From Rubrivivax sp. (GTDB lineage: Bacteria; Pseudomonadota; Gammaproteobacteria; Burkholderiales; Burkholderiaceae_C), in contig JADLIA010000136.1 in assembly GCA_020848515.1 (NCBI GenBank), positions 1 to 51,522 on the forward strand: 51,522 nucleotides of DNA, given 5' to 3'. Positions 17,871 through 27,813 of the stretch are shown piece after piece (positions within the stretch are counted from its first letter, which is position 1; every line of letters starts with the position of its first letter). Made by a program: the position numbers and the translations under genes. Under the pieces are notes generated by a model. That model was not told the origin of the DNA. It did no database searches and saw nothing but the letters and a program-made list of their open reading frames with translations.

Positions 17871-20696
17871 TCACGCCCGGCTGGCGGGCGTGAACACCGC
17901 CTGCCACAGCCGCTGGATGGCGGCGCGCTGCTCGGTCACGGTGGCCGGGTCGATCTGGGTGCTCTGTTCGTCCAGCCGCGCCAGGTGCTGCAGGTGGCGC
18001 AGGTGGCGGTAGGCGTCGGCGGCGCCCTGGCCGACGCCGGCGGGCAGCAGCCCGACCTGCTCGGCGCGGATCAGCAGCGCGATGTTGCCCAGGTTGGGCT
18101 CCAGTTCCGGATGCTCGCGCGTGTGGGCCAGCACCAGGTACTGGGTGGCGAACTCGGCCTCGATCATGCCGCCGGGGCTGTGCTTGAGGTCGAACAGGCC
18201 GGCGCGCACCGGGTGCGCCGCCTGCAGGCGCTCGCGCATGGCGATGATTTCGGCGCGCAGCGCGGCGTGGTCGCGCGGCGCGGTCAGCACGGCATGGCGC
18301 ACGGCTTGAAAGCGTGCGCTCAGGTCGAACGCCGGCTCGGCCGCGGCGCCGCCAGGCGCGGCGGCATCCGCCGCCAGGCGCGGCGCCAGCAGGCGGGCGC
18401 GCGTCATGGCCTGGTGTTCCCAGGTCCAGGCGGTGTTGCTGCCGCGGTTTTGCTGGTAGTCGGCGTAGGCGTCGAAGCTGGTCACCAGCAGGCCCGAGTT
18501 GCCGTTCGGGCGCAGCGCGGTGTCGATCTCGTACAGGTCGCCCTCGCGCGTCTGCGCGGTCAGCCAGTTGATCAGCTTGCGCGCCAGCGCGGCATAGATG
18601 TCGGGCGCGTCCTCGTGCTCGTCGTCGAACACGAACACCAGGTCCAGGTCGCTGCCGTAGCCCAGCTCCAGCCCGCCCAGCTTGCCGTAGGCGATGATGG
18701 CAAAGCGCGGCTGCTCGCGGTGGCGCTGGCGCAGGCGCGGCCAGCACCAGCGGGTGGTCAGGCGCAGGATCGCGTCGGCCAGCGCCGACAGATCGTCGGC
18801 CACCTGCTCGACGGTGATGCGGCGCTCGACGTCGCGCACCAGGGTGCGAAAGGTCTCGGCGTGGTGGGCGCGGCGCAGCAGGTTCAGCAGGCTTTCGTCG
18901 TCGTCTTCGCCGGTGCTGGCCAGGGCCTGACGGCGGCGCTCCAGTTCCTGCTCGAACGCCAGCGCGTCAAAGCGCCCCGACAGCAGGCCGGGGCCGGCCA
19001 GCTCGTCGATCACGCCGGGGTGCTGCATGACGTAGCGCGCCGGCCAGCGCGCCGTGCCCAGCACGCGCAGCAGGCGTTCGTGCACCGCCGGGCGCTCCAG
19101 CAGCAGGGCCAGGTAGCTTTCGCGCCGCAGCAGCGGCTCGACCCAGTCGGCCAGGCGCAGCACGCCGTCGTCGCTGACGCGGCCCTCGTCCAGCCAGGCG
19201 GCGGTGCGCTGCAGCAGGCGCAGCAGGCGGCCCAGGGCCTCCTCGCGCAGCGCGCGCACGCGCGGGTGATCCTGCCACGGGGCCAGGCGTTCGCGCACGC
19301 GCTCGGGAAAGGCGTCGAGCACCGCGGGCAGATCGTGCGGCGCCGGCGCGGGGGCGTCGGCGCTTTTCTTGCCGCAGGACTTGCAGGGGGCGTCGCCGCC
19401 CAGCAGACCGTCGAACTCGTGCGCCACGCGCTCGCGGTGGGCGCACAGATCGGCCAGAAAGGGGCAGGCGCTGGGGTAGCCCAGGGTGCGGGCGATCCAG
19501 TCCAGGTCTTCGTCCTGGGTGGGCAGCACATGGGTCTGCTGGTCGTCCAGGTACTGGATGCGGTGCTCGACGCGGCGCAGGAACACGTAGGCGCGCGCCA
19601 GCGCGTCGGCGGTGTCGGGCGGCATCAGGCCGGCGTGCGCCACGCGCTCCAGCGCCGCCAGGGTGGGGCGGGTGCGCAGTTCGGGGAACTGGCCGCCGCG
19701 CACCACCTGCAGCAACTGCACCGTGAATTCGATTTCGCGGATGCCGCCGCGCGAGAGCTTGACGTCGTTGGCGCGCTCGGGCCGGCCGGCGCTGCGCTTG
19801 CTGGCGTGCTCGCGGATCTGGCGGTGCAGCGTGCGCAGCGACTCGAACACGTTGTAGTCGAGGTACTTGCGGAACACGAAGGGCAGCACCACGGCGCGCA
19901 GCGCCCGCGCGGCGTCGCCGTCGAGGTCGGCGCGCGGCGCCAGCGCACGGCTCTTGAGCCAGGCCAGGCGTTCCCACTCGCGGCCCTGCGCCAGCATGTA
20001 TTCCTCCAGCGCGTCGAGCGAGCAGACAATGGGGCCGGACTCGCCATTGGGGCGCAGCGCCAGATCGACGCGGAACACGAACCCGTGCTCGGTGGTGTCG
20101 CCGATCAGCGTCTGGGCCAGGCGGGCGGCGCGGCCAAAGTATTCGTGCACCGAGATCTGGCCGCGACCGTCGGCGCGGCCGCGGGTCTGGCCGTCTTCCT
20201 CGTACAGGTAGATCAGGTCGATGTCGCTGGAGACGTTGAGTTCGCGCGCGCCCAGCTTGCCCATGCCGATGACCCAGAAGCGCGGGCGCTGGCCGGCCTC
20301 GGTCAGCGGCTCGCCGTGGCGCTCGTCGAGCTGGGCGAAGGCGTCGGTGAAAGCGGCGTCCAGCGCCAGCTCGGCCAGCTCGGTGACGGCGCCGGTGATG
20401 TCGTGCAGGGGCGCACCCTGTTCGCAGTCCAGCACCACCAGGCGCTCCATCACCAGCTGGCGCAGGATGCGCAGGCGCGGGCCCAGCGCGTGGCCGCGTG
20501 CGGCCAGCGCCGTCAGGCAGTCTTGCATCGACGCCCGCGTGGGGGTGCCCGCAGGCAGCAGCGGCAGCTCGTCGGCGTAGCGGCGGCGCAGCCGCTGCAC
20601 CAGGCGCGAATGGGCGGCGCTGCCCGGCAGACCGCGAAAGTCGCTTAACAAAGATTCACCGTCGCCGTGAGAACCTTGCACATCGGCAGGGGTCAT
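17871..20696 (-). CDS. glnE: Glutamine synthetase adenylyltransferase/adenylyl-removing bifunctional enzyme
   Basis: A 941-residue bifunctional nucleotidyltransferase that adenylylates and deadenylylates glutamine synthetase in response to PII and glutamine. Both catalytic halves are present: the N-terminal removing domain with GMGKLGARELNVSSDIDLIY (near 160) and the C-terminal adenylylating domain with YGKLGGLELGYGSDLDLVF (near 660). Conserved RGGIREIEF and SPGGMIEAEF stretches mark the regulatory helices. Length agrees with the E. coli enzyme (946). A short Cys-rich insert CKSCGKK near 440 is not part of the family core as I remember it. The ATG at 20,696 was chosen for the length; it is divergent from yhdP with 56 bases between. 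Confidence 0.96.
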   Translation of the reverse strand: MTPADVQGSHGDGESLLSDFRGLPGSAAHSRLVQRLRRRYADELPLLPAGTPTRASMQDCLTALAARGHALGPRLRILRQLVMERLVVLDCEQGAPLHDITGAVTELAELALDAAFTDAFAQLDERHGEPLTEAGQRPRFWVIGMGKLGARELNVSSDIDLIYLYEEDGQTRGRADGRGQISVHEYFGRAARLAQTLIGDTTEHGFVFRVDLALRPNGESGPIVCSLDALEEYMLAQGREWERLAWLKSRALAPRADLDGDAARALRAVVLPFVFRKYLDYNVFESLRTLHRQIREHASKRSAGRPERANDVKLSRGGIREIEFTVQLLQVVRGGQFPELRTRPTLAALERVAHAGLMPPDTADALARAYVFLRRVEHRIQYLDDQQTHVLPTQDEDLDWIARTLGYPSACPFLADLCAHRERVAHEFDGLLGGDAPCKSCGKKSADAPAPAPHDLPAVLDAFPERVRERLAPWQDHPRVRALREEALGRLLRLLQRTAAWLDEGRVSDDGVLRLADWVEPLLRRESYLALLLERPAVHERLLRVLGTARWPARYVMQHPGVIDELAGPGLLSGRFDALAFEQELERRRQALASTGEDDDESLLNLLRRAHHAETFRTLVRDVERRITVEQVADDLSALADAILRLTTRWCWPRLRQRHREQPRFAIIAYGKLGGLELGYGSDLDLVFVFDDEHEDAPDIYAALARKLINWLTAQTREGDLYEIDTALRPNGNSGLLVTSFDAYADYQQNRGSNTAWTWEHQAMTRARLLAPRLAADAAAPGGAAAEPAFDLSARFQAVRHAVLTAPRDHAALRAEIIAMRERLQAAHPVRAGLFDLKHSPGGMIEAEFATQYLVLAHTREHPELEPNLGNIALLIRAEQVGLLPAGVGQGAADAYRHLRHLQHLARLDEQSTQIDPATVTEQRAAIQRLWQAVFTPASRA

Positions 20697-20752
20697 AATT
20701 TCTGTCGTTTCTCCGAGGCGCCAGCCGGCGCGCGCCGCGCCTGCGCTGGGCC

Positions 20753-23700
20753 TTGCTCCTGTCTTCGTTAGCAAGCCGCTTGGTCCAATCGTTCTTCCAC
20801 CTTGCCGCCGTCCTGATGCGCTGGGTCGTCCGCGGTGTGGGCGTGTTGCTGGCGCTTGTGCTGCTGGCCGCGGCGATCCTGCACTGGGTCATTGTGCCGC
20901 GTGTCGACGAATGGCGCCCGCGGCTGGAGCGGCTGGCCTCGCAGGCCATCGCGGCGCCGGTGCAGATCGGCGCCATCGAAGCGCAGTCGAACGGCCTGGT
21001 GCCCTCGGTGGCGCTGCGCGACGTGCGCGTGCTCGACCCGGATGGCCGCCCGGCGCTGCAGGTGCCGCGCGTGCTGGCGGCGTTCTCGGTGCTGTCGCTG
21101 GGCACCCTGGGGCTGGAGCAGCTGGTGATCGACGCCCCCGAGCTGGAGCTGCGCCGCACCCGTGACGGCCGGCTGCTGGCCGGTGGCATCGACCTGTCGG
21201 GTGACGCCACCGGCGACACCCGCGCGGCCGACTGGTTCTTCTCGCAGGACGAAATCATCGTGCGCGATGGCCGCGTGCGCTGGGTGGACGAGCAGCGCGC
21301 CGCGCCGCCGGTGCAACTGAGCGCGGTGCTGTTCGTTTCTCGCAACGGCTACGGCCGCCACCAGTTGCGGCTGGACGCCACGCCCGAGCCGGCCTGGGGC
21401 GAGCGCTTCACCCTGATCGGTCAATTCCGCCAGCGCGTGTTCTCGCGCCACCCGGGCTACTGGCGCGAGTGGGACGGCCAGGCCTTCGCCAGCGCGCCGC
21501 GCATCGACGTTTCGCGGCTGCGCCAGTACGTCGATCTGACGGCCGACTGGGGCGTCGACGTGCAGGCCGGCCACGGCGCGCTGCGCCTGTGGCTGGAGCA
21601 GAAGCAGGGCCGCCCGGTGGCCGCCACGGCCGATCTGGCGCTGGGCGCGGTGTCGGTCACGCTGGGGCCGCGCCTGGCGCCGCTGGCCTTCAGCGAACTC
21701 ACCGGGCGCCTGGCCTGGCGCGATCCCGGCGACGGCATGACGCTGGGCACGCGCGATCTGCGCTTCGTCGACGCCGATGGCCTGACCTGGCCGGGCGGCA
21801 ACCTGCGGCTGGCGCTGCACGACGCCGCCGGCCGCCACCCGGGCGGGGGCGAGTTCAGCGGCGACCGGCTCGACCTGGCGGCGCTGGCCAAGATCGCGCA
21901 GCGCCTGCCGCTGCCGCCGGCGGTGCACGAACGGCTGCAGGCGCACCCGGTGCAGGGCCTGGTCGAGCGCATCGAGGCGCGCTGGCAGGGCCCGCTGGAG
22001 GCTCCGACCGACTGGCGCGTGCAGACCCGGGTCAGCGGCCTGGCGCTGGCCGCGCCGGCGCAGGCGACACCCGCCACCGGCGAGCCGGTGGCCGGCATCC
22101 CCGGCATCGAGGGTGCGGCGCTGGAGCTGGAGGCCACGCCCGCCGGCGGCCGCGCCAGCCTGGCCATCGCCGACGGCGCGCTGACCTTTCCCGGTGTGTT
22201 CGAAGAGCCGCGCATCCCGCTGGCGCGGCTCGACCTGCGCGGACGCTGGCGCGTGCAGGGCGAGCAGCTCGCGGTGGAGGTCGAGCAGCTCGATCTGCGC
22301 AACGCCGACGCCACCGGCAGCTTCAAGGCGCGCTGGCAGACGCTGGCCGGCGCCCAGGGCGCGGCGCGCTTTCCGGGCCTGCTGGACCTGTCGGGCAGCT
22401 TCAGCCGTGCCAACGGCGCGCGCGTGCACCGCTACCTGCCGCTGGTGATCCCGGCCGAGGCGCGCCACTACGTGCGCGACGCCATCGTGCGCGGTGACGC
22501 GCGCGACGTGGCGGTGCGCGTGCGTGGCGACCTGCGCCAGCTGCCGTTCGACCAGCACCCGGAGGCGGGCGAATTCCGCTTCGCCGGGCCGGTGCAGGGC
22601 GTCACCATGGCCTACGTGCCGCGCGCCCTGCAGCCGGCCGGGCAGCCACCCTGGCCGGCGCTGGAGGGGCTGGCCGGCGAGCTGATCTTCGAGCGCAACA
22701 GCATGCGGGTGCGCCAGGCCAGTGCCCGCGTGCAGGGCCACCCCGGCTGGCGCTTCACGCGCGTGCAGGCCGACATCGACGACCTGCAGCACGCCCGCGT
22801 GCGGGTCGAAGCCGAAGGGCGCGGCGTGCTGGCCTCGGCGCTCGACATCGTGCGCGGCTCGCCGGTGGCCGGCTTCATCGAGCACGCGCTGGACCGTGCC
22901 AGCGCCAGCGGCGACGCCAGCCTGCAGCTCGGGCTCGACCTGCCGATCGACGCCATCGACCGATCCAGGGTGAACGGCCGCGTCGCGCTGGCCGGCAACG
23001 AGCTGCGCATCGCCCCCGAGGCGCCGCTGCTGACGCAGGCGCAGGGCGTGGTGACCTTCAGCGAAACCGGCTTTGCCGTCGCCGACGCCCGCGTGCAGCT
23101 GCTGGGCGGGCAGGCGCGGCTGAGCGGCGGCAGCACCGCGGCGGCGCCGGGTGGCCCCACGGTGCTGCTGCGCGCCAGCGGCAGCGCCAGCGCCGAGGGC
23201 CTGCGCGAGATGGCCGACTGGGCCCCGCTGCCGGCACTGGCGCGCCAGGCCACCGGCAGCGCCAGCTACGAGGCGCAGATCGGCTTTCGCGGTGGCGAGC
23301 CCGAGGTGCGCGTGACCAGCGACCTGCGCGGCCTGGCCTTCGATCTGCCGGCGCCGCTCGACAAACCGGCCGACGCCGCCTGGCCGCTGCGCTACGACAG
23401 CGGCCCGGTGGCCGGCAGCGCCGGGCGCCAGCGCCTGCGTGTGGAAGTGGCGCAGCGGCTGGCGATCGAATACGAGCATGCCGCCGACAGCGACCGCGTG
23501 CTGCGCGGCCTGATCGGGCTGGGCCCGCGGGCCACGGCGCTGGCCTTGCCGGCCAGCGGCGTGCAGGCCGGCATCGAGCTGCCGCACCTGGACGTCGAAC
23601 GCTGGCGCGACGCCCTGCAGCGGGTGCTGGGCGGCGGCGCCACGCTGTCGGCCGAAGGCGGCCGGCTGCCCAGCCAGTGGACGCTGCGCACCGCCGAGCT

Positions 23701-24886
23701 GGTGGTCGACGGGCGCAGCCTGAACGACGTCGTTGCCAGCGGCACCCAGCAGGGCGGCCAGTGGCGCGGCGAGGTGCAGGCGCGCGAGCTGGCCGGCCGC
23801 ATCGACTTTCGCGAAGGCGCCGACGGCCGTGCCGGCAAGCTGTCGGCGCGGCTGGCGCGCCTGAGCATTCCGGCCGGCGGCAGCGACGACCGCACCCTGC
23901 TGGCGCAGCCGCCGGCCCAGATCCCGGCGCTGGACGTGGTGGTGGAGCAGTTCGAGCTGCGCGGCAAGGCGCTTGGGCGGCTGGAAATCCAGGCCGTCAA
24001 CCATGACGTGGCGGGCCCCGCAGCCGCCGGTGAAACGCTGCAGAATTGGGAGCTTTCGCGGCTGTCCCTGCAAGCGCCAGAGGCCCATCTGACCGCCCAT
24101 GGCCGCTGGGCGGCGCTGGCCCGCGGCCCCGGCCTGCCGCTGGATCCGCGCGGCCCGCGCGCGCCCGAGGACCGGCGCCGCACGCAGCTGGAGTTCAAGC
24201 TCGACATCCGCGACGCCGGCAAGCTGCTGGCGCGGCTGGACATGCCCGACGTGCTGGCGCGCGGGCGCGGCGAGCTGCGCGGCGGTCTGGGCTGGCGCGG
24301 CACGCCGTTTTCGCCGCACTACCCCAGCATGGCCGGCCAGCTGCACCTGGACGTCGACGCCGGCCAGTTCCTCAAGGCCGACCCCGGGGTGGCCAAGCTG
24401 CTGGGCGTGCTCAGCCTGCAGGCGCTGCCGCGGCGGCTGACGCTGGACTTCCGCGACCTGTTTTCGACCGGCTTCGCGTTCGACTTCATCCGCGGCGACG
24501 TCGAGGTGCAGGCCGGCATCGCCCGCACCAACAACCTGCAGATGAAAGGCCCCAGCGCGGCGGTGCTGATGGACGGCGAGGCCGACCTCGACCACGAGAC
24601 GCAGCGTCTGCGCGTGCTGGTGGTGCCCGAGATCGACGCCGGCACGGCGGCCCTGGTGGCCACCGCCATCAACCCGGCCATCGGCATTGGCGCCTTCGTG
24701 GCGCAACTGGTGCTCAAGCGCCCGCTCATCAAGGCGGCCACGCGCGAGTTTCAGATCAGCGGGCGTTGGGACGACCCGCAGGTGACGCCGCTTGGCGCGC
24801 CGGCCGCCGACGCCCAGACCCCCGCGCCGGCGACGCCGCCGACGCCGCGCTCGGCGACCGACACCCCCGAGGAGGAACGCTCATGA
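20753..24886 (+). CDS. yhdP: YhdP-family AsmA-like envelope protein
   Basis: A giant 1,377-residue protein anchored by one N-terminal transmembrane helix (WVVRGVGVLLALVLLAAAIL) with the rest in the periplasm. YhdP belongs to the AsmA/TamB group of beta-groove proteins that bridge inner and outer membrane and carry phospholipids. The C-terminal AsmA-like part is clear: FKLDIRDAGKLLARLDMPD, LDFRDLFSTGFAFDFIRGD and PAIGIGAFVAQLVLKRPL. The start is uncertain: TTG at 20,753 includes an amphipathic leader; ATG at 20,816 begins at MRWVVRGVG. The stop overlaps the next start (ATGA). The last 30 residues are Pro/Ala/Thr-rich. Confidence 0.9.
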   Translation: MLLSSLASRLVQSFFHLAAVLMRWVVRGVGVLLALVLLAAAILHWVIVPRVDEWRPRLERLASQAIAAPVQIGAIEAQSNGLVPSVALRDVRVLDPDGRPALQVPRVLAAFSVLSLGTLGLEQLVIDAPELELRRTRDGRLLAGGIDLSGDATGDTRAADWFFSQDEIIVRDGRVRWVDEQRAAPPVQLSAVLFVSRNGYGRHQLRLDATPEPAWGERFTLIGQFRQRVFSRHPGYWREWDGQAFASAPRIDVSRLRQYVDLTADWGVDVQAGHGALRLWLEQKQGRPVAATADLALGAVSVTLGPRLAPLAFSELTGRLAWRDPGDGMTLGTRDLRFVDADGLTWPGGNLRLALHDAAGRHPGGGEFSGDRLDLAALAKIAQRLPLPPAVHERLQAHPVQGLVERIEARWQGPLEAPTDWRVQTRVSGLALAAPAQATPATGEPVAGIPGIEGAALELEATPAGGRASLAIADGALTFPGVFEEPRIPLARLDLRGRWRVQGEQLAVEVEQLDLRNADATGSFKARWQTLAGAQGAARFPGLLDLSGSFSRANGARVHRYLPLVIPAEARHYVRDAIVRGDARDVAVRVRGDLRQLPFDQHPEAGEFRFAGPVQGVTMAYVPRALQPAGQPPWPALEGLAGELIFERNSMRVRQASARVQGHPGWRFTRVQADIDDLQHARVRVEAEGRGVLASALDIVRGSPVAGFIEHALDRASASGDASLQLGLDLPIDAIDRSRVNGRVALAGNELRIAPEAPLLTQAQGVVTFSETGFAVADARVQLLGGQARLSGGSTAAAPGGPTVLLRASGSASAEGLREMADWAPLPALARQATGSASYEAQIGFRGGEPEVRVTSDLRGLAFDLPAPLDKPADAAWPLRYDSGPVAGSAGRQRLRVEVAQRLAIEYEHAADSDRVLRGLIGLGPRATALALPASGVQAGIELPHLDVERWRDALQRVLGGGATLSAEGGRLPSQWTLRTAELVVDGRSLNDVVASGTQQGGQWRGEVQARELAGRIDFREGADGRAGKLSARLARLSIPAGGSDDRTLLAQPPAQIPALDVVVEQFELRGKALGRLEIQAVNHDVAGPAAAGETLQNWELSRLSLQAPEAHLTAHGRWAALARGPGLPLDPRGPRAPEDRRRTQLEFKLDIRDAGKLLARLDMPDVLARGRGELRGGLGWRGTPFSPHYPSMAGQLHLDVDAGQFLKADPGVAKLLGVLSLQALPRRLTLDFRDLFSTGFAFDFIRGDVEVQAGIARTNNLQMKGPSAAVLMDGEADLDHETQRLRVLVVPEIDAGTAALVATAINPAIGIGAFVAQLVLKRPLIKAATREFQISGRWDDPQVTPLGAPAADAQTPAPATPPTPRSATDTPEEERS

Positions 24887-25713
24887 AAGTCGCCGCCATC
24901 CAGATGGTCTCGGGCTCGCGGGTCGAAGACAACCTGCACCGCGCCCAGGCCCTGCTGGCGCAGGCCGCGCAGGCCGGCGCCGAGCTGGCGGTGCTGCCGG
25001 AATACTTCTGCCTCATGGGTCAGCGCGACACCGACAAGCTGGCCCTGGCCGAGCCGCTGGGCGACGGCCCGATCCAGCGCTGGCTGGCCGACAGCGCGCG
25101 CGCGCTCGGCCTGTGGCTCGTGGGCGGCACGCTGCCGCTGGCACCGGACGGCGCGGCGCCGCCGCTCACCCACTGCCGCAACGCCACGCTGGTGTTTTCG
25201 CCCGCCGGCGAGCGGGTGGCGGTGTACGACAAGATCCACCTGTTCCAGTTCGACGACGGCACGCGCCGCTACGACGAGGCGGCGGTGCTGCGGCCCGGGC
25301 GTCAGCCGGTGCGCTTCGACCTGCCGTCGCGCGACGGCCACCGCTGGCGCGTCGGTCTGAGCATCTGCTACGACCTGCGCTTTCCCGAGCTGTACCGCCA
25401 GCACGCCGCCGACGGCGCCGAGCTGCTGCTGGTGCCCAGCGCCTTCACCCACGTCACCGGTCAGGCGCACTGGGAGGTGCTGCTGCGCGCACGCGCCATC
25501 GAGAACCTGTGCGGCGTGGTCGCCGCCGCCCAGGGCGGCACGCACGACAACGGCCGCCGCACCTGGGGCCACAGCATGGTGGTCGACCCCTGGGGCCAGG
25601 TGCTGGCGGTGCAGGACGAAGGCGCGGCGGTGGTGCTGGCCGAGCTGGAGCCGGCCCGGCTGGCGGCCTGCCGCGCCCGCCTGCCGGCGCTGCGGCATCG
25701 GGTGCTGGGGTGA
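24883..25713 (+). CDS. Carbon-nitrogen hydrolase (nitrilase superfamily, NIT2/deaminated-glutathione amidase type)
   Basis: A 276-residue amidase of the nitrilase superfamily. The Glu-Lys-Cys triad is in LAVLPEYFCL (Glu near 41), VYDKIHLFQFDD (Lys near 115) and GLSICYDLRFPELYR (Cys near 160). The DKIHLFD-like and CYDLRFPELYR signatures match the Nit1/Nit2 branch, whose members hydrolyse deaminated glutathione or omega-amidated 2-oxo acids. A strong GGAGGA lies six bases before ATG. The gene overlaps both neighbours: ATGA with yhdP and GTGA with the kinase gene. Confidence 0.9.
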   Translation: MKVAAIQMVSGSRVEDNLHRAQALLAQAAQAGAELAVLPEYFCLMGQRDTDKLALAEPLGDGPIQRWLADSARALGLWLVGGTLPLAPDGAAPPLTHCRNATLVFSPAGERVAVYDKIHLFQFDDGTRRYDEAAVLRPGRQPVRFDLPSRDGHRWRVGLSICYDLRFPELYRQHAADGAELLLVPSAFTHVTGQAHWEVLLRARAIENLCGVVAAAQGGTHDNGRRTWGHSMVVDPWGQVLAVQDEGAAVVLAELEPARLAACRARLPALRHRVLG

Positions 25714-27764
25714 GCGCCACGGCGCCGGTGCGCGCGGCCGCCAGCCCCGACCCCGGCAGCGCCGCCGCGCTGCGCCGGCTGCGCGCCGGCGCCGGGCGGC
25801 GCTGGCTGCTGTGGGGCGTGCTCAGTCTGACGGTGGTCGGTCTGCTGGCGATCGCCGTGTGGCTGGCGCGCGGGCACGAGATCGAACAGGTGCAGCGGGC
25901 GCTGGAGCGCGACAGCCTGGAAGCGGTGCAGGTGCTGCGCGAGCGCCTGGGGCGCAACCTGCAGGACCTGCACGGGCTGGGCGCAGCGCCCGCCGACCCC
26001 GAGGCCTGGAGCGCCGGCGCCGCCCGCCTGCTGGAGACGCACCGCGAGTGGCTGCGGCTGGAGTGGCGCGGCGCGGCGCTGGAGCCGCGCGCGGCGCGCG
26101 ACAGCCCGTTCCACACCCCGCTGCCGGCCGAAGTGCGCGAGGCCATGGCGCCCGAGCTGCAGCGCCTGTGCCAGCAGGCCAGCGTGCAGGGCGAGGCGAT
26201 CTACGCGCCGCCCAGCTTCGTGCTGCGCGCCGGCGGGCTGGGGCGCGAGGTGATGACGCTGTGTCTGCCGCTGCAGGATGGCGCACGGACCCAGGGCTTC
26301 GTGCTGGCCAGCTACACGCTGGACGAGCTGCTGCGCCTGCTGCCGACCAGCCTGACGCGCGGCCAGGCCGTGGCCTTCACCGAGCTGGACGGCACCCGGC
26401 TGGCCCTGCACGGCGCGGCGCGGCGCGGCGCGCGCCTGTTCGTGGCGCAGCAGACGCTGGACCTGCCCGGCGCGCCCATGCTGCTGCGGCTGGAGGGCGG
26501 GCGGCCGCTGCCGGACGTGTTCCCCAACGTGCTCACGGCGCTGGTGACCCTGCTGTCGATGGCGCTGTTGACGGCGCTGGGCCTGCTGGCGCGCGATATC
26601 CGCCGGCGCCAGCAGGCCGAGGCCGAGCTGGCCGAGGCGCTGGCCTTTCGCAAGGCGATGGAAGACTCGCTCATCACCGGCCTGCGCGCGCGCGACCTGC
26701 AGGGCCGCATCACCTACGTCAACCCGGCGTTCTGCGCCATGGTCGGCTACACGCCGCAGGAGCTGATCGGCCAGTCCACGCCCGCGCCCTACTGGCCACC
26801 CGAACGCGCCCACGAATACGGCGCGCGCCAGGCGCTGCGCCTGTCCGGCCAGGCGGCGGCGCCGCGCGAGGGCGTGGAAACCGAGTTCATGCGCAAGGAC
26901 GGCACGCACTTTCCGGTGCTGATCTTCGAGACCCCGCTGATCACCGCCCAGGGCCAGCACAGCGGCTGGATGGGCGCCGTGGTGGACATGACGGCGCAGC
27001 GCCGGGCCGAAGAATCCTCGCGCGCCAGCCTGGAGCGCCTGCAGGCCAGCGCGCGCCTGGCCACGGTGGGCGAAATGGCCTCGCTCATGAGCCACGAGCT
27101 GAACCAGCCGCTGGCGGCCATTGCCAGCTACGCCAGCGGCTCGCTCAACCTGTTGCCCGCCGGTGCGGGCGGCGACGCTGCCACCGCACGCGAGCTGCGC
27201 ACCGCGCTGGAGCGCATCGCCGAGCAGGCCGGGCGTGCCGGGCGGGTGATCCACAGCGTGCGCGAGCTGGTGCGCCAGCGCAGCACCGCGCCGCAGGCGG
27301 TGGCGCCGCGCGCCCTGGTCGATGCCGTGCTGCCGCTGGTGCAGCTGCAGGCGCGCAAGCTGGGCGCCAGCGTGCGGGTGCAGGTGGCGCCCGAGCTGCC
27401 CGCCGTCTGGTGCGAGCCGACCATGATCGAGCAGGTGCTGCTGAACCTGGCGCGCAACGGCCTGCAGGCCATGGCCGAGGTGCCGGGCGAGCGCCTGCTG
27501 ACCCTGCAGGCGCGCCTGCCGACCGCGCCCGCCGGCCCCGCACTGCTGGAGTTCGGCGTCGCCGACACCGGCACCGGCATGGATGCGCCGGTGGTCGAAC
27601 GCCTGTTCACCCCCTTCTTCACCACCAAACCCGAGGGCATGGGCCTGGGTCTGTCGCTGTGCCGCACCGTGATCGAGCAGCATGGCGGCACGCTGGTGCA
27701 TGCGCCCAACCTGCCGCGCGGCACGCTGTTCCGCTTCACGCTGGCGGTGGCTGATGCGCCATGA
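25710..27764 (+). CDS. Membrane PAS sensor histidine kinase
   Basis: A 684-residue sensor kinase. Two membrane helices (about 32-52, LLWGVLSLTVVGLLAIAVWL; and about 272-292) flank a roughly 220-residue periplasmic domain. A coiled linker leads to a PAS domain (about 315-430; GRITYVNPAFCAMVGYTPQELIG) and a HisKA domain with phospho-acceptor His462 in MSHELNQPLAAIASY. The ATPase domain has NLARNGLQAM (N box), DTGTGM (G1), FTPFFTTKPEGMGLGLSL (F and G2). This DctB/FixL-like architecture normally pairs with a FixJ-type regulator. The start is GTG at 25,710, overlapping the amidase stop (GTGA). No response regulator follows directly; the nearest is at 33,905. Confidence 0.9.
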   Translation: MSATAPVRAAASPDPGSAAALRRLRAGAGRRWLLWGVLSLTVVGLLAIAVWLARGHEIEQVQRALERDSLEAVQVLRERLGRNLQDLHGLGAAPADPEAWSAGAARLLETHREWLRLEWRGAALEPRAARDSPFHTPLPAEVREAMAPELQRLCQQASVQGEAIYAPPSFVLRAGGLGREVMTLCLPLQDGARTQGFVLASYTLDELLRLLPTSLTRGQAVAFTELDGTRLALHGAARRGARLFVAQQTLDLPGAPMLLRLEGGRPLPDVFPNVLTALVTLLSMALLTALGLLARDIRRRQQAEAELAEALAFRKAMEDSLITGLRARDLQGRITYVNPAFCAMVGYTPQELIGQSTPAPYWPPERAHEYGARQALRLSGQAAAPREGVETEFMRKDGTHFPVLIFETPLITAQGQHSGWMGAVVDMTAQRRAEESSRASLERLQASARLATVGEMASLMSHELNQPLAAIASYASGSLNLLPAGAGGDAATARELRTALERIAEQAGRAGRVIHSVRELVRQRSTAPQAVAPRALVDAVLPLVQLQARKLGASVRVQVAPELPAVWCEPTMIEQVLLNLARNGLQAMAEVPGERLLTLQARLPTAPAGPALLEFGVADTGTGMDAPVVERLFTPFFTTKPEGMGLGLSLCRTVIEQHGGTLVHAPNLPRGTLFRFTLAVADAP

Positions 27765-27813
27765 CCAGACGCCCGGCCGTGGCTTCGTGCGCCGCTGCCC
27801 AAGCGCTGCAGGG